This document shows positions 1-8,484 of a stretch of 53,264 bases of DNA, piece by piece. This DNA comes from Solirubrobacterales bacterium. Its GTDB lineage: Bacteria; Actinomycetota; Thermoleophilia; Solirubrobacterales; Solirubrobacteraceae. The translations under genes and the position numbers were made by a program. The stretch spans positions 11,710-64,973 of the forward strand of contig PKXY01000035.1 in NCBI GenBank assembly GCA_003132505.1, read 5' to 3'. Below the pieces are notes generated by a model. That model saw nothing but the letters and a program-made list of their open reading frames with translations. It was not told the DNA's origin and did not search any database. Every line of letters starts with the position of its first letter. Within the stretch, counting starts at the first letter, position 1.

Positions 1-969
1 GCCAACCAGAAGATCGGCTCGGTTCGTGACGTGCTGCCGGTGCTCGAGGCTGTCATTCAGTCCGGCAAGCCGCTGCTGATCATCGCCGAGGACGTCGAGG
101 GCGAATCGCTCGCGACGCTGGTCGTCAACAAGCTCCGTGGCACGTTCACGGGCGTTGCGGTCAAGGCGCCCGGTTTCGGCGATCGCCGCAAGCGGATGCT
201 CGAGGACATCGCGATCCTCACCAAAGCCGAGGTGATCACCGAGGAGATGGGCCTCAAGCTCGAGAACACGCAGGTCTCGCAGCTCGGCCACGCCCGCCGC
301 GTAGTCGTCGCGAAGGACACGACGACGATCGTCGATGGCGCCGGTGACGCAGCCGCGATCAAGGGCCGCATCAACCAGATCAAGACCGAGATCGAGAACA
401 CCGATTCGGACTTCGATCGCGAGAAGCTCCAGGAGCGCCTCGCGAAGCTGTCCGGTGGTGTCGCGGTCGTCAAGGTCGGTGCTGCGACCGAGACCGAGAT
501 GAAGGAGAAGAAGCACCGCGTCGAGGACGCGCTGCAGGCCACCCGCGCCGCTCTCGAGGAGGGCATCGTGCCGGGCGGCGGCGTCGCGCTACTGCAGGCG
601 ACGAAGGCGGTTGACGTCGACGGCATCGCCGACGACGACGAGAAGACCGGCGCGCGCATCGTGCTCCGGGCGCTCGAAGAGCCGCTGCGTCAGATCGCTG
701 AGAACGCCGGGCTCGAGGGCTCGGTCGTCGTCAACGATGTCCGCAAGGCGAAGTCCGGCTGGGGCCTCAACGCCGCGACCAACGAGATCGTCGATCTCGT
801 CGCGGCCGGCGTCATCGACCCGGCGATGGTCACGCGCTCGGCGCTGCAGAACGCCGCGTCGATCGCCAAGAACATCCTCACCACCGAGGCGATCGTCGCC
901 GAGGTTCCTGACAAGGATCAGGGCGGCGGTGGCGGCGGTGGCATGCCCGACATGAGCGGGATGATGTAA
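1..969 (+). CDS. groEL: 60 kDa chaperonin GroEL, C-terminal part (5' end outside window)
   Basis: Partial gene read in frame from base 1; 322 residues are visible, roughly the last 60% of a GroEL of about 540 aa. The reading starts in the apical domain ([13 protein letters not shown], then [18 protein letters not shown]) and runs through the intermediate and equatorial domains ([50 protein letters not shown]). It ends with a Gly-rich tail and MPDMSGMM, the GGM-type tail of chaperonins. GroEL folds cytosolic proteins in an ATP-driven double ring with GroES. No groES is visible, so it is either upstream or elsewhere. A strong hairpin follows the stop directly. Identity is certain; which paralog this is cannot be told. 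Confidence 0.98.
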   Translation, partial: ANQKIGSVRDVLPVLEAVIQSGKPLLIIAEDVEGESLATLVVNKLRGTFTGVAVKAPGFGDRRKRMLEDIAILTKAEVITEEMGLKLENTQVSQLGHARRVVVAKDTTTIVDGAGDAAAIKGRINQIKTEIENTDSDFDREKLQERLAKLSGGVAVVKVGAATETEMKEKKHRVEDALQATRAALEEGIVPGGGVALLQATKAVDVDGIADDDEKTGARIVLRALEEPLRQIAENAGLEGSVVVNDVRKAKSGWGLNAATNEIVDLVAAGVIDPAMVTRSALQNAASIAKNILTTEAIVAEVPDKDQGGGGGGGMPDMSGMM

Positions 970-984
970 AGAAGACGTCGAAGC

Positions 985-1018
985 TTCTTGAAGCCCGGCA
1001 TTGGCCGGGCTTCAAGAA
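985..1018. terminator. Bidirectional terminator between groEL and citrate synthase
   Basis: Perfect 15-bp inverted repeat: left arm 985-999 (TTCTTGAAGCCCGGC), loop ATTG 1000-1003, right arm 1004-1018. It lies 15 bp after the groEL stop and before the 3' end of the convergent citrate synthase gene. The A/T-rich outer ends (TTCTT/AAGAA) give each strand a short T-containing tail, so it can serve both genes. Confidence 0.85.
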
Positions 1019-1071
1019 CTTCTCCGTTGCTCTTGGGCCGCGCGATTTGCGCGGCCTTTGTGTTTCTGGGA

Positions 1072-2151
1072 TCAGCCGACCGCCGTGCGTGGCCGGGAGC
1101 TCTCGCCGACGTATTTCGCGCTGGGGCGGATCAGCCGGCCTTCGCGCTTCTGTTCGAGGATGTGGGCCGACCAGCCGGCTGTGCGTCCGCAGGCGAACAT
1201 CGGGGTGAAGAGCGCAGCGGGTACCTGCGCGTAGTCGAGTACGACCGCTGACCAGAACTCGACGTTCGTCGCGAGGATTCGATTCGGGTGGCGCGCGCGC
1301 AGTTCGGCCAGCGCCGCCGCCTCGAGCGCCTCGGCGACCTCGAGCCGTGGCGAGCCGAGCTCGCGTGCGGTTCGGCGCAGCACGCGAGCCCGAGGGTCCT
1401 CGGCGCGGTACACGCGATGGCCGAAGCCCATGAGTCGCTCGCCGCGGTCGAGTGCGTCCTTGACCCAGCGCTCGGCATCCCCCAGGTCCTCGGTCTCATC
1501 GAGCATCTTCAGCACGCGCGCCGGCGCGCCGCCGTGTAGCGGCCCGGACAGCGCCCCGACCGCAGCCGACAGCGCGGCCGCGCAGTCGGCGCCGGTCGAG
1601 GTGACGACGCGCGCAGTGAAGGTGGAGGCGTTCATCCCGTGCTCGGCGGCCGACACCCAGTAGGCGTCGATCGCCTTGACGTGACGCGGATCTGCCTCGC
1701 CGCGCCAGCGGATCAGGAAACGCTCGGGAATCGAGCCCGCCTTGTCGATCTCGGACTGTGGCACCGGCGGGCGGCCGCTGCCCCGCGCCGATTGGGCCAC
1801 GAACGACAGCGCCATCACGGAGGCTCGCGCGAGGTTTTCACGGGCCTCCTCGTCGCTGATATCGATCAGCTCCTTGAACCCCCATTCGGGCGCGAGCATC
1901 ACGAGCGCCGCCTGCAGGTCGACTCGGGCGCTGCCCGAGCGCACCGTCAGCGGGTGCGGCTCGGCCGGCGGTAGCCCCGGCTCGTAGGTGCCATCGACGA
2001 GGAGACCCCAGACTTGCTCGTAGGGGACCTGGCCGACCAGCTCCTCGATGTCGACCCCGCGGTAGCGAAGCGCGCCGCCGTCGCGGTCGGGCTCGGCGAT
2101 CTCGGTGGCAAAGGCGACGACGCCCTCGAGTCCAGATTGCACCTCACTCAT
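1072..2151 (-). CDS. citA: Citrate synthase (citrate synthase 2 / CitA type)
   Basis: 359 aa, the usual size of small bacterial citrate synthases. It condenses oxaloacetate and acetyl-CoA to citrate at TCA-cycle entry. Visible motifs are EHGMNAST with His171, GPLHGGAP with His206, [14 protein letters not shown] with His245, and the C-terminal [18 protein letters not shown]. The position of the catalytic Asp of the canonical enzyme reads Glu298 ([10 protein letters not shown]). From memory the same Glu occurs in mycobacterial CitA-like proteins, so I read it as a subfamily trait, not a defect. A methylcitrate synthase role cannot be excluded. The ATG at 2151 is divergent from the amidase, with a 78-bp gap holding both promoters. 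The fumarase and SucCD genes further along complete more of the cycle. Confidence 0.9.
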   Translation of the reverse strand: MSEVQSGLEGVVAFATEIAEPDRDGGALRYRGVDIEELVGQVPYEQVWGLLVDGTYEPGLPPAEPHPLTVRSGSARVDLQAALVMLAPEWGFKELIDISDEEARENLARASVMALSFVAQSARGSGRPPVPQSEIDKAGSIPERFLIRWRGEADPRHVKAIDAYWVSAAEHGMNASTFTARVVTSTGADCAAALSAAVGALSGPLHGGAPARVLKMLDETEDLGDAERWVKDALDRGERLMGFGHRVYRAEDPRARVLRRTARELGSPRLEVAEALEAAALAELRARHPNRILATNVEFWSAVVLDYAQVPAALFTPMFACGRTAGWSAHILEQKREGRLIRPSAKYVGESSRPRTAVG

Positions 2152-2229
2152 CGTCCGTTAGCCTCGCACGAACGAGGCACCGGTACGCTCCAGGCCGTGC
2201 CGAGCGAAGCCAGGGACGGAGCAGAGCTG

Positions 2230-3648
2230 ATGTTCCGCAAGGCTTCCGAGCTCGCCGCGCTGGTCCGGGCCGGCGAGCTGTCGGCGCGCGAGCTCGTCGA
2301 GCTGTCGCTCGAGCGCATTGACGCGCTCGACGCGACGGTTGGCGCCTTCGTCGAGGTCGACTCAGACGGTGCGCTGGCCACGGCGGACGCGATCAGGCCT
2401 GGCGATCAGCGGCCCTTTGCCGGCGTACCGATCGCCATCAAGAACAACCGTGCAGTCAAGGGCCTACGGCTGACCCAGGGGTCGAGCCTGATGCGAGACT
2501 TCGTGGCGCCGTACGACCACAGCGTCGTCGCGCGGCTACGCGCGGCGGGCTTCGTGATCGTCGGCACGACGAAGCTGCCCGAGTTTGGGATCCTCCCCGT
2601 TACGGAGCCGGCGGCGCACGGTCCGGCGCGCAACCCGTGGGACCTCACGCGGACTCCGGGCGGCTCATCCGGCGGGTCGGCCGCCGCCGTGGCCTGCGGC
2701 ATGGTCCCGCTCGCCCACGGCAACGACGGCGGCGGGTCACTGCGGATTCCGGCCGCCTGCTGCGGTCTCGTCGGCCTGAAAGCACAGCGCCACCGCGTCT
2801 CTGCGGCGCCGGAGCTCGGCTCATCCGCGCTGGCGCTCGATGGCGTCCTGACGCGGAGCGTCGCCGAGACAGCAGAGCTGCTCGATGTGATCGCGGGCTA
2901 CGAGACGGGCGACGCGGCCTGGGCGCCTCCGCCCGAGGAACCCTATGCGCTAGCCGCAGGGCGCTCGCCGGGGCGGCTACGAATCGCCTTCACGCTGACG
3001 CCGCCGATTCCCGGTGCCCCCGTCGAGCGGCTCTGCGTCGAGGGGACGACGCGCGCCGCTGCACTGCTCGAGAGCCTCGGTCACACCGTCGAGGAGGTGA
3101 CACCGCCCTGGCAGAGCGAGGACATGGCCGACCTCTTCGGCTCGTACTTCGGCGCGCACATAGCCGTCAGCGTCTACTACGCGACCATCGCCAGCGGACG
3201 CCGTGAGCCGCGCGCGGATGACATTGAACCGCTCAGCTGGGCGCTCTGGCGGCGAGCCTCCGAGCTGAGCGCCGTCGGCTTTCAGGTGCTCCAGACGCAG
3301 CTGCAGGCACGGATGCGCGGCCTGATCACCTTCCTCGAGCCCTACGACGCGCTCCTCACCCCGGCGCTCGCCGAGCGTCCACTGACGGTTGGCGCGCTCG
3401 ACGCCGCCGCGCCCGCACCGCTCGAGACCTTCGCTCGCTCGGGTTACTTCACTCCGTTTACGCCGATCTTCAACGCCAGCGGTCAGCCGGCGATTGCGCT
3501 CCCGCTCTTCCACGGCGACGACGGGCTGCCGCTCGGCGTGCAGCTTGCCGGCCGCCCGGGCGGTGAGCCGACCCTGCTCGCGCTCGGAACGCAACTCGAA
3601 GCCGCCGCTCCGTGGGACTCGCGCCGCGCCGCTGACGCCACGACCTGA
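2230..3648 (+). CDS. Amidase signature family hydrolase
   Basis: About 472 aa, normal for the amidase signature family, which cleaves C-N amide bonds with a Ser-cisSer-Lys triad. Lys71 lies in PIAIKNN, the Gly/Ser-rich signature [16 protein letters not shown] gives cis-Ser146, and [10 protein letters not shown] gives the nucleophile Ser170. The 24-residue spacing between the two serines matches GatA. There is no gatB or gatC beside it and GatA-specific tails are not evident, so a stand-alone amidase is more likely than the tRNA amidotransferase subunit; the substrate is unknown. I chose the ATG at 2230, which has a purine-rich stretch about 10 nt upstream. A GTG at 2197 in the same frame would add 11 residues without a ribosome site. 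Confidence 0.88.
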   Translation: MFRKASELAALVRAGELSARELVELSLERIDALDATVGAFVEVDSDGALATADAIRPGDQRPFAGVPIAIKNNRAVKGLRLTQGSSLMRDFVAPYDHSVVARLRAAGFVIVGTTKLPEFGILPVTEPAAHGPARNPWDLTRTPGGSSGGSAAAVACGMVPLAHGNDGGGSLRIPAACCGLVGLKAQRHRVSAAPELGSSALALDGVLTRSVAETAELLDVIAGYETGDAAWAPPPEEPYALAAGRSPGRLRIAFTLTPPIPGAPVERLCVEGTTRAAALLESLGHTVEEVTPPWQSEDMADLFGSYFGAHIAVSVYYATIASGRREPRADDIEPLSWALWRRASELSAVGFQVLQTQLQARMRGLITFLEPYDALLTPALAERPLTVGALDAAAPAPLETFARSGYFTPFTPIFNASGQPAIALPLFHGDDGLPLGVQLAGRPGGEPTLLALGTQLEAAAPWDSRRAADATT

Positions 3649-3863
3649 CTACTGCGAAGCTGCTCGCGCGAAGCCTGACGCCGTTCCGTGGCGCGTCGCC
3701 GGCCTCGCGCTCGCTGATCGGTGCCGGCGACCGGCGGACGCGGCCGGACCCGCCGAGGGGACCGCTCGCGTCGCTCGCCAGGCTCATCTGAGCGGCCTAC
3801 CCCGATTCGCCGGGTGCGTAGTATTCGCCGCGCACTCAGTCCCCGAGGCCAGGAATCCCCGCA

Positions 3864-4124
3864 ATGGCATACGTGATCGCCGAGCCCTGCATCGGCACCA
3901 AGGACAACTCGTGCGTCGAGGTCTGTCCTGTCGACTGCATCCATCCGACACCGGAGGAGACCGGCTACGACGCCGTCGAGATGCTCTACATCGACCCGGA
4001 GGAGTGCATCGACTGCGACGCCTGCGTCGAAGCGTGTCCCGTCGACGCCTGCTTCGCCGAGGACCAGCTGCCTGGCGAGTGGGAGAAGTACATCCAGATC
4101 AACGCGGATTACTTCAAGAAGTAG
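3864..4124 (+). CDS. fdxA: Ferredoxin, 7Fe type (3Fe-4S + 4Fe-4S)
   Basis: 86-aa cytosolic electron carrier of the FdxA family. The first cluster motif is Cys9, Cys17, Cys21 and Cys25; the position that would complete a CxxC after Cys9 is not Cys, as expected for a 3Fe-4S site. The second motif is Cys48-x2-Cys51-x2-Cys54-x3-Cys58-Pro, a classic 4Fe-4S signature. An acidic C-terminal tail follows (EWEKYIQINADYF). AGGA at 3851-3854 sits 9 nt before the ATG, so this gene has a leader and a ribosome site, unlike many neighbours. It is monocistronic and is followed by a small hairpin. The redox partner cannot be told from the context. Confidence 0.95.
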   Translation: MAYVIAEPCIGTKDNSCVEVCPVDCIHPTPEETGYDAVEMLYIDPEECIDCDACVEACPVDACFAEDQLPGEWEKYIQINADYFKK

Positions 4125-4131
4125 CTCCGGG

Positions 4132-4149
4132 AGCCGCCTTGCGGCGGCT
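4132..4149 (+). terminator. Possible terminator after ferredoxin
   Basis: 7-bp GC stem AGCCGCC (4132-4138), loop TTGC, GGCGGCT (4143-4149), 7 bp after the ferredoxin stop. No real T-tract follows, so termination strength is uncertain. Confidence 0.45.
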
Positions 4150-4249
4150 GCCTGCCCTTGCGAAGCGAGGGTCCTCGCTGGCTGCTTGGGCGCTTTGAAG
4201 TCAGCTTCCCCACGCGCGAGCGAAGCACCGGCGCTCCCGTCGGTGGTGG

Positions 4250-5212
4250 TCATTTGAGCCATTGAACCCAGCGGCCGTGGGGGTCGCAGAACGCGACCGG
4301 GTGATTGTTGCGGGCGATCAGGAAGTGCGAGTCGGCGATCGGTGTTGCGCCGCGCACCCGGGGTCCGGGGACGACGTTGGGGCCTTCGTTAGAGATCCAA
4401 GTTGCGTCGATCGCGGTGACGTCCCTTGCGAACTGCTCGCGTTCCGCGGCTGAGAGGTAGGCCAGGACGGCGGTGTGGAAGATGACGAGCGTCGCATCGC
4501 GTGGCGCCTGGGACGCGACGCTCGCGAGCCGATCAAGCAGGTTCGCGCGGACAACGCGCGGCCGTTCGCGCCGCGCGATCGCGATCGCTGATCGCAGCCG
4601 CTCGAGCCGGTCGGTCTGTTCGGGCCAGACGAGCGCCTCGAGCCATCGCACAGCGGTCGCGTCGTCGAGGTCGATCGGCTCGAGATCGATCCCCGCTCGC
4701 CAAGCGACCTCGGGTAACCGCTCCGGCAGTGGGACGTCGCCGTGGACTGCGCACTCGAACACGACCTCCTCGCCACCAAGGTGGTGGCCGTTGTAGTCGT
4801 AGCCGTAGTGGTCGACTAGCAGGCACAGGCCTGCGGCAGCTCCGACCTCAAGCAGTGCCAGTGGTTGCGTCAACTGGCACAGCACTGGCAGCAGCACGGC
4901 ACACCGCGCCGGCTCGTTGGTCTGCGTTCGCCGCGCAGCGAGCGTCGACGCCACCTCGTCGCGATGCTCAAGGACGACGGAGCGGAACGCGCCGTAGCTG
5001 TTTTGCAGGCCGAACAGCACGCGTACGCTCGCGAGAAGCAGGTTTGGCTGACGCTTCGCTCGTGGCTGTTGGGCCAGGAACTCGAGAATCTCGGGATCCT
5101 GCGCGACGCCCTCACGGAGCTCCTCGTAGAGCGGCGACTTCCCGTGAGCCTCACCACGCGCGAACCGGCGGTAGTTCTCGGCCAGCGTTTGGCTGGGATC
5201 GGCGCCGAGCAT
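4250..5212 (-). CDS. DUF2332 family protein
   Basis: 320 aa, typical of DUF2332, an uncharacterised actinobacterial family. Recognisable parts are the N-terminal SPLYEELREGVAQDPEIL, the central LALLEVGAAAGLCLLVDHYGY (about residues 118-138), and the C-terminal PHGRWVQWL. The central stretch resembles motif I of Rossmann-fold SAM-dependent methyltransferases (hhEhGxxxGL), and VIFHTAVLAYL followed by WISNEGPN fits a later strand. A methyltransferase-like fold is therefore a reasonable inference, but the activity is unknown. The frame has a stop upstream of the ATG at 5212 and no other start, so the start is secure. It is transcribed alone, away from the gap at 5213-5528. Confidence 0.8.
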   Translation of the reverse strand: MLGADPSQTLAENYRRFARGEAHGKSPLYEELREGVAQDPEILEFLAQQPRAKRQPNLLLASVRVLFGLQNSYGAFRSVVLEHRDEVASTLAARRTQTNEPARCAVLLPVLCQLTQPLALLEVGAAAGLCLLVDHYGYDYNGHHLGGEEVVFECAVHGDVPLPERLPEVAWRAGIDLEPIDLDDATAVRWLEALVWPEQTDRLERLRSAIAIARRERPRVVRANLLDRLASVASQAPRDATLVIFHTAVLAYLSAAEREQFARDVTAIDATWISNEGPNVVPGPRVRGATPIADSHFLIARNNHPVAFCDPHGRWVQWLK

Positions 5213-5283
5213 CGACCAGTCACGATATTCAGATCAGGGCAACACGCTGACAAGCCACTGTCGCAGCCGCCAACGCCCGCGGT

Positions 5284-5430
5284 GTGTACGACCTGCTCCA
5301 CGAGGCCTCCAATACAGGCCGCCAGCCCTGGGCGCGCCTATACGCCGAAGGCCACGGCGATCACTGGGGAGAAGCAGCCGACTACATCACACAGCGCCAA
5401 CGCGTATGGACTGACGCACTGTTGGCGTAG
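5284..5430 (+). pseudogene. 48-codon fragment in the 5213-5528 gap, possible gene remnant or small protein
   Basis: The 316-bp gap between the DUF2332 and FHA genes holds a plus-strand frame opening after a stop at 5248 and ending at TAG 5428. From the GTG at 5284 it would give a 48-residue soluble peptide beginning MYDLLHEASNTGRQPWARLY and ending RVWTDALLA. The composition looks protein-like (amphipathic, Trp- and His-containing, about 73% G/C at third positions). There is no ribosome site and no recognised domain. It may be the C-terminal remnant of a lost gene, which would agree with the slightly atypical neighbourhood, or a real small protein. I do not recognise the family. The rest of the gap shows nothing else I can support. 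Confidence 0.35.
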
Positions 5431-5528
5431 CAGCAACGCCGCCGGCGCTCGCTCGTCGCGCAGAGTCGAGGCTAGGAGTCCCGACTTACCGGTGCTTCCT
5501 TCCATGGGAGCGAGCGTGGGTTCGTGGT

Positions 5529-6113
5529 CTAGTCGACGTCGAGGAGTTGGTCACCGAGCTGGACGCGGTCGCCGGGGTGGAGCTGACTGCGACCGACTTG
5601 CTCGCCGTTCACGATTGTTCCGTTGGTCGAGTTGAGGTCTTGGATGATCCACGCGCCGGCGCGGAACGTCAGGCGGGCGTGCTCGCGCGACACGCTGTGA
5701 TCGGCGAGCACGACGGCACAGCCCGGATCGCGCCCGATCACGAGCTCGCTCTCACCGTGTAGCCAGTCGAGGGCGAGTACGAGCGGCGCGCGTGTTGCCT
5801 TCGTGCGTTGGCTGGTCGCGTCTCGGTATGCACCAGCGATCGTCGCTGCTAGCGCGGGCAAGCTTCGCTGACGCCGATCAGAACGCAGCGAAAGATCGCC
5901 GACCACGCCGTATGGATCCACGAGGCGTTGATCAAAGATCGCGTTCAGACGATGCGCGAGCGTCTGCTCGCTCAGCAGACCGTCGGCAAAAGCGGCCTTG
6001 AGAACGCCGGCAAGACGATCACGCACCGCCCCTGCCCCAACCATCCCGCCAGTGTTTCCGATCGCCGCCGCAATGTCCATAGCGGCGAGTACAACGACCG
6101 GCCGACCGCTCAC
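5529..6113 (-). CDS. DUF1707-like / FHA domain protein
   Basis: 194 aa with two parts. Residues about 28-78 (VRDRLAGVLKAAFADGLLSEQ, HRLNAIFDQRLVDPYGVVGDL) resemble the DUF1707 module found at the N-terminus of small actinobacterial proteins. Residues about 110-194 are an FHA domain with GRD at 127-129, SREH at 142-145 and NSTNGT at 161-166, the residues that read phosphothreonine. The pThr contacts are intact, so it should bind a phosphorylated partner. It lies 43 bp downstream of the AAA+ ATPase gene on the same strand and is probably co-transcribed. I used the GTG at 6113, which has GAGAGG about 9 nt upstream; an ATG at 6080 is an alternative. No Ser/Thr kinase gene is in the window. Confidence 0.85.
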   Translation of the reverse strand: MSGRPVVVLAAMDIAAAIGNTGGMVGAGAVRDRLAGVLKAAFADGLLSEQTLAHRLNAIFDQRLVDPYGVVGDLSLRSDRRQRSLPALAATIAGAYRDATSQRTKATRAPLVLALDWLHGESELVIGRDPGCAVVLADHSVSREHARLTFRAGAWIIQDLNSTNGTIVNGEQVGRSQLHPGDRVQLGDQLLDVD

Positions 6114-6156
6114 CGGCGACCGCCTCTCGCGCGTCGCACTTCGGGGTGTCGATGGT

Positions 6157-7659
6157 CTACCTATCGATGCGTCGTAGGCTGGCGCGCGCCTGAACGTAGC
6201 TCGCCCGGTTGGGTCCGCGCTGTGGTGGCAGCGAGCCTAGACCGCCGCCGGCGGGAAGGCTCTCGGGGTCGTTGCCGACGCCGAGCAGACTGCGAGTGAG
6301 CCGCTGACCGCTGTCAAGCAGGTCGTCGAGTGCTCGCGAGGTGTGCGCAGCGGTTACTACCGGTGCTGAGGGACCATCGTGCAGGGATTCGAGCATCGCA
6401 CGGCGCAGCAGCTCTTTGATGAACGATGCGGTCACTCCGTCGGTGCGCTCGACGATTTCGAGCGTTTCGTGCTCGGAGAGCTGCAACGGGATGGAGCGCC
6501 CGTATAGGGCGAGCAGTCGTTTGCGCGCGTCGGGGTCTGGGAGGTCGATCTCGATCGCGACGTCGACTCTGCCGGGCCTGGCCGCCAGCGCTGGCTCGAG
6601 CAGGTCGGCGCGGTTGGTAGTGAGCACGAACAGCAGGTCGGCGTCCGCCGCGGCTCCGTCCATCGCGTCGAGGAGGTCAAACAGAACCGGACTCGAGCCG
6701 GGCCCGAAGCTGCGATCTTGGGCAACTAGATCGACGTCCTCGAGGACCAGCACGGCTGGTTGCAGCTCGCGCGCGAGCTCCGCGGCGGAGCCGATCGCTT
6801 GCAACGCCCGGCCTGTGAGCAGCAACCGGGTGTAGCCATCCATCTGCCCGACCAGGTAGCGGGTCGTATGTGTCTTGCCGGTCCCAGGCGGCCCATACAG
6901 CAGCAGTCCACGCTTGAGGTGCTGGCCAGCCTCGAGTAGCGCGTCGCGGTGCGCAGCCACACCGAGCGCGTGCCGCTCCACCCGCGCGAGGACCGCCTCG
7001 GGCAGCACGACATCCTCGCGCGCGGTTGCAGGGATCTCTCCGAACTCAAGCGTGACTGCGCCCATCTGCGATAGGCCGACCTCGATCACGTGCCCGCGGT
7101 ACACGTTCAGAGCGCGGCGCAGCTCCCCCAGCCGGGCGTGAACGGCCTGCGCAGCGTCAACCGACAACCCGGCGATCTCAACAGCGAGGCCCTGATGGTG
7201 CTCGCTCGGGCCAATCACCATCACGACGTACCGCCCGTGCTCGTCGTTGACCAGCAACGCCGCCAGCCGCAGACAGGCAAGCGTCGAGTTTGGCCCGTTC
7301 GGCAGATCAACCAGGGCCGGCGCCGACAAGCGCAACGGCGGCATCCCCTCGCCGGTTATCAACTGTTGCAGCGACACCGGCGCGTGGTGCGGCGGCACCG
7401 AGATGCCATGAACAGCCACCTCGCGACCCGGCTCAGCCGACCAGGCGTTCAACGCGGTCTGCAGGTTCACCTGCTCGAACACCGGCAGTGAACGCGCAAC
7501 TACCGACAGACCCGATGCCCCATCGCCGAGGAAGTCACTCACCAGCGCCGCTACTTCGTTGCGGCTACGTGCCCCGTCCTGGTCGTGCACCCACTCCAGA
7601 AACGACCGAAACGCCGTCGCGAACTCCCGTGCCTCCGAATCCGACGCGCCCACCACCAT
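6157..7659 (-). CDS. AAA+ ATPase with a long N-terminal domain
   Basis: 500 aa. The C-terminal half is a classical AAA module: Walker A GPPGTGKT at 256-263, Walker B VLVLEDVD at 303-310, sensor-1 Asn349 in LTTNR, and Arg fingers in ARPGRVD (361-364). This arrangement is that of the FtsH/Cdc48/proteasomal-ATPase-like clade. A small C-terminal helical domain (FIKELLRRAMLESL) and a Gly/Pro-rich tail follow. The first 240 residues match no domain I know; they contain repeated short strands and no membrane segment, so substrate recognition is a fair guess. No protease or zinc motif is present, so it is not FtsH. The FHA gene directly downstream suggests a phosphorylation-controlled ATPase pair. 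Confidence 0.85.
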   Translation of the reverse strand: MVVGASDSEAREFATAFRSFLEWVHDQDGARSRNEVAALVSDFLGDGASGLSVVARSLPVFEQVNLQTALNAWSAEPGREVAVHGISVPPHHAPVSLQQLITGEGMPPLRLSAPALVDLPNGPNSTLACLRLAALLVNDEHGRYVVMVIGPSEHHQGLAVEIAGLSVDAAQAVHARLGELRRALNVYRGHVIEVGLSQMGAVTLEFGEIPATAREDVVLPEAVLARVERHALGVAAHRDALLEAGQHLKRGLLLYGPPGTGKTHTTRYLVGQMDGYTRLLLTGRALQAIGSAAELARELQPAVLVLEDVDLVAQDRSFGPGSSPVLFDLLDAMDGAAADADLLFVLTTNRADLLEPALAARPGRVDVAIEIDLPDPDARKRLLALYGRSIPLQLSEHETLEIVERTDGVTASFIKELLRRAMLESLHDGPSAPVVTAAHTSRALDDLLDSGQRLTRSLLGVGNDPESLPAGGGLGSLPPQRGPNRASYVQARASLRRIDR

Positions 7660-7823
7660 GCCAACGATATCTAGGGACCGATCGCCAGCCTACCTCCGCC
7701 CGCCAGACTGTCGCTTTGTCTGGCCAAAGGAGCCGCGCACGAAGCGCCACCCCACGCGCCCGCTCCCGCGTGCAGGCAGCCGGCGGCCAGACGGCTGCGA
7801 CCACGCCTTCCTCGCCGGATTGC

Positions 7824-8243
7824 TTAGGCGATGGTGGTCTGTGGCTGCGCGCAGAAAGCGCAGCGCGTGGCGGCGACCGGGATGTCTGACAGGCATTCGG
7901 TGCACTGCTTCGTCGTCGGATCGGCGTCGCCCTGGCCGCGAGCGCGTGCCGCGGCCATTGCGTTGATCGGCTTGACGACGAAGAAGAAGACGGCCGCCGC
8001 GACCGCCACGAATGTGATCAATGCGTCGATGAAGTCCCCGTAGAGGAACTGGCTGCCGTTGATCGTGAAGAACAGGGTGCTGAAGTCCGGCTTGCCGAAG
8101 ATCGCCGCGATGATCGGCGTGACCAAGTCCTTCACGAGATCGGAGACCACAGCGGTGAACGCCGCACCCATCACGAACGCGACCGCCAGGTCGATGACGT
8201 TGCCGCGCACCAGAAACGCCTTGAACTCCTTTAGCAATCCCAT
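7824..8243 (-). CDS. mscL: Large-conductance mechanosensitive channel MscL with C-terminal zinc ribbon
   Basis: 139 aa. The N-terminal amphipathic helix and TM1 are typical (MGLLKEFKAFLVRGNVIDLA, VVSDLVKDLVTPIIAAIFGKPDF), then a periplasmic loop and TM2 (FIDALITFVAVAAAVFFFVV). MscL is a homopentameric inner-membrane pore that opens under membrane tension and releases solutes on osmotic downshock. The usual cytoplasmic helix is followed by Cys114-x2-Cys117 and Cys128-x2-Cys131, a small rubredoxin-like zinc ribbon that proteobacterial MscL lacks. I set the start at the ATG at 8243 because MGLLKEF is the conserved N-terminus; a longer frame upstream is non-homologous. It fits with the compatible-solute genes elsewhere in the window. 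Confidence 0.95.
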   Translation of the reverse strand: MGLLKEFKAFLVRGNVIDLAVAFVMGAAFTAVVSDLVKDLVTPIIAAIFGKPDFSTLFFTINGSQFLYGDFIDALITFVAVAAAVFFFVVKPINAMAAARARGQGDADPTTKQCTECLSDIPVAATRCAFCAQPQTTIA

Positions 8244-8484
8244 GAGGGGTCGGATCTTGCCACAACGCTGCGGTCCTCGGCTGGCGCCGACGATCCTCGC
8301 TGGCTCTTGAGCGCTCGGAGGAAACCGCGCGCCGCCGAGGCCTATTTGGAGGACACCTGGCCGGTTCTCGCGGCGCCCGCCGAGCCGCAAGCACGGCGCC
8401 GAACAAGCAGCGGCTTGGGCTCGCGTGCGGTCCGACCGGCTCCGGCGCAGTCGCTAGGTTGCGCTGAGCGATCGGAGGTGTTGG

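Noticed and set aside
1072-2151. Citrate synthase judged defective because the catalytic Asp is Glu298
   Set aside because: The same NVEFW context is, from memory, normal for the CitA subfamily, so this is not a strong anomaly.
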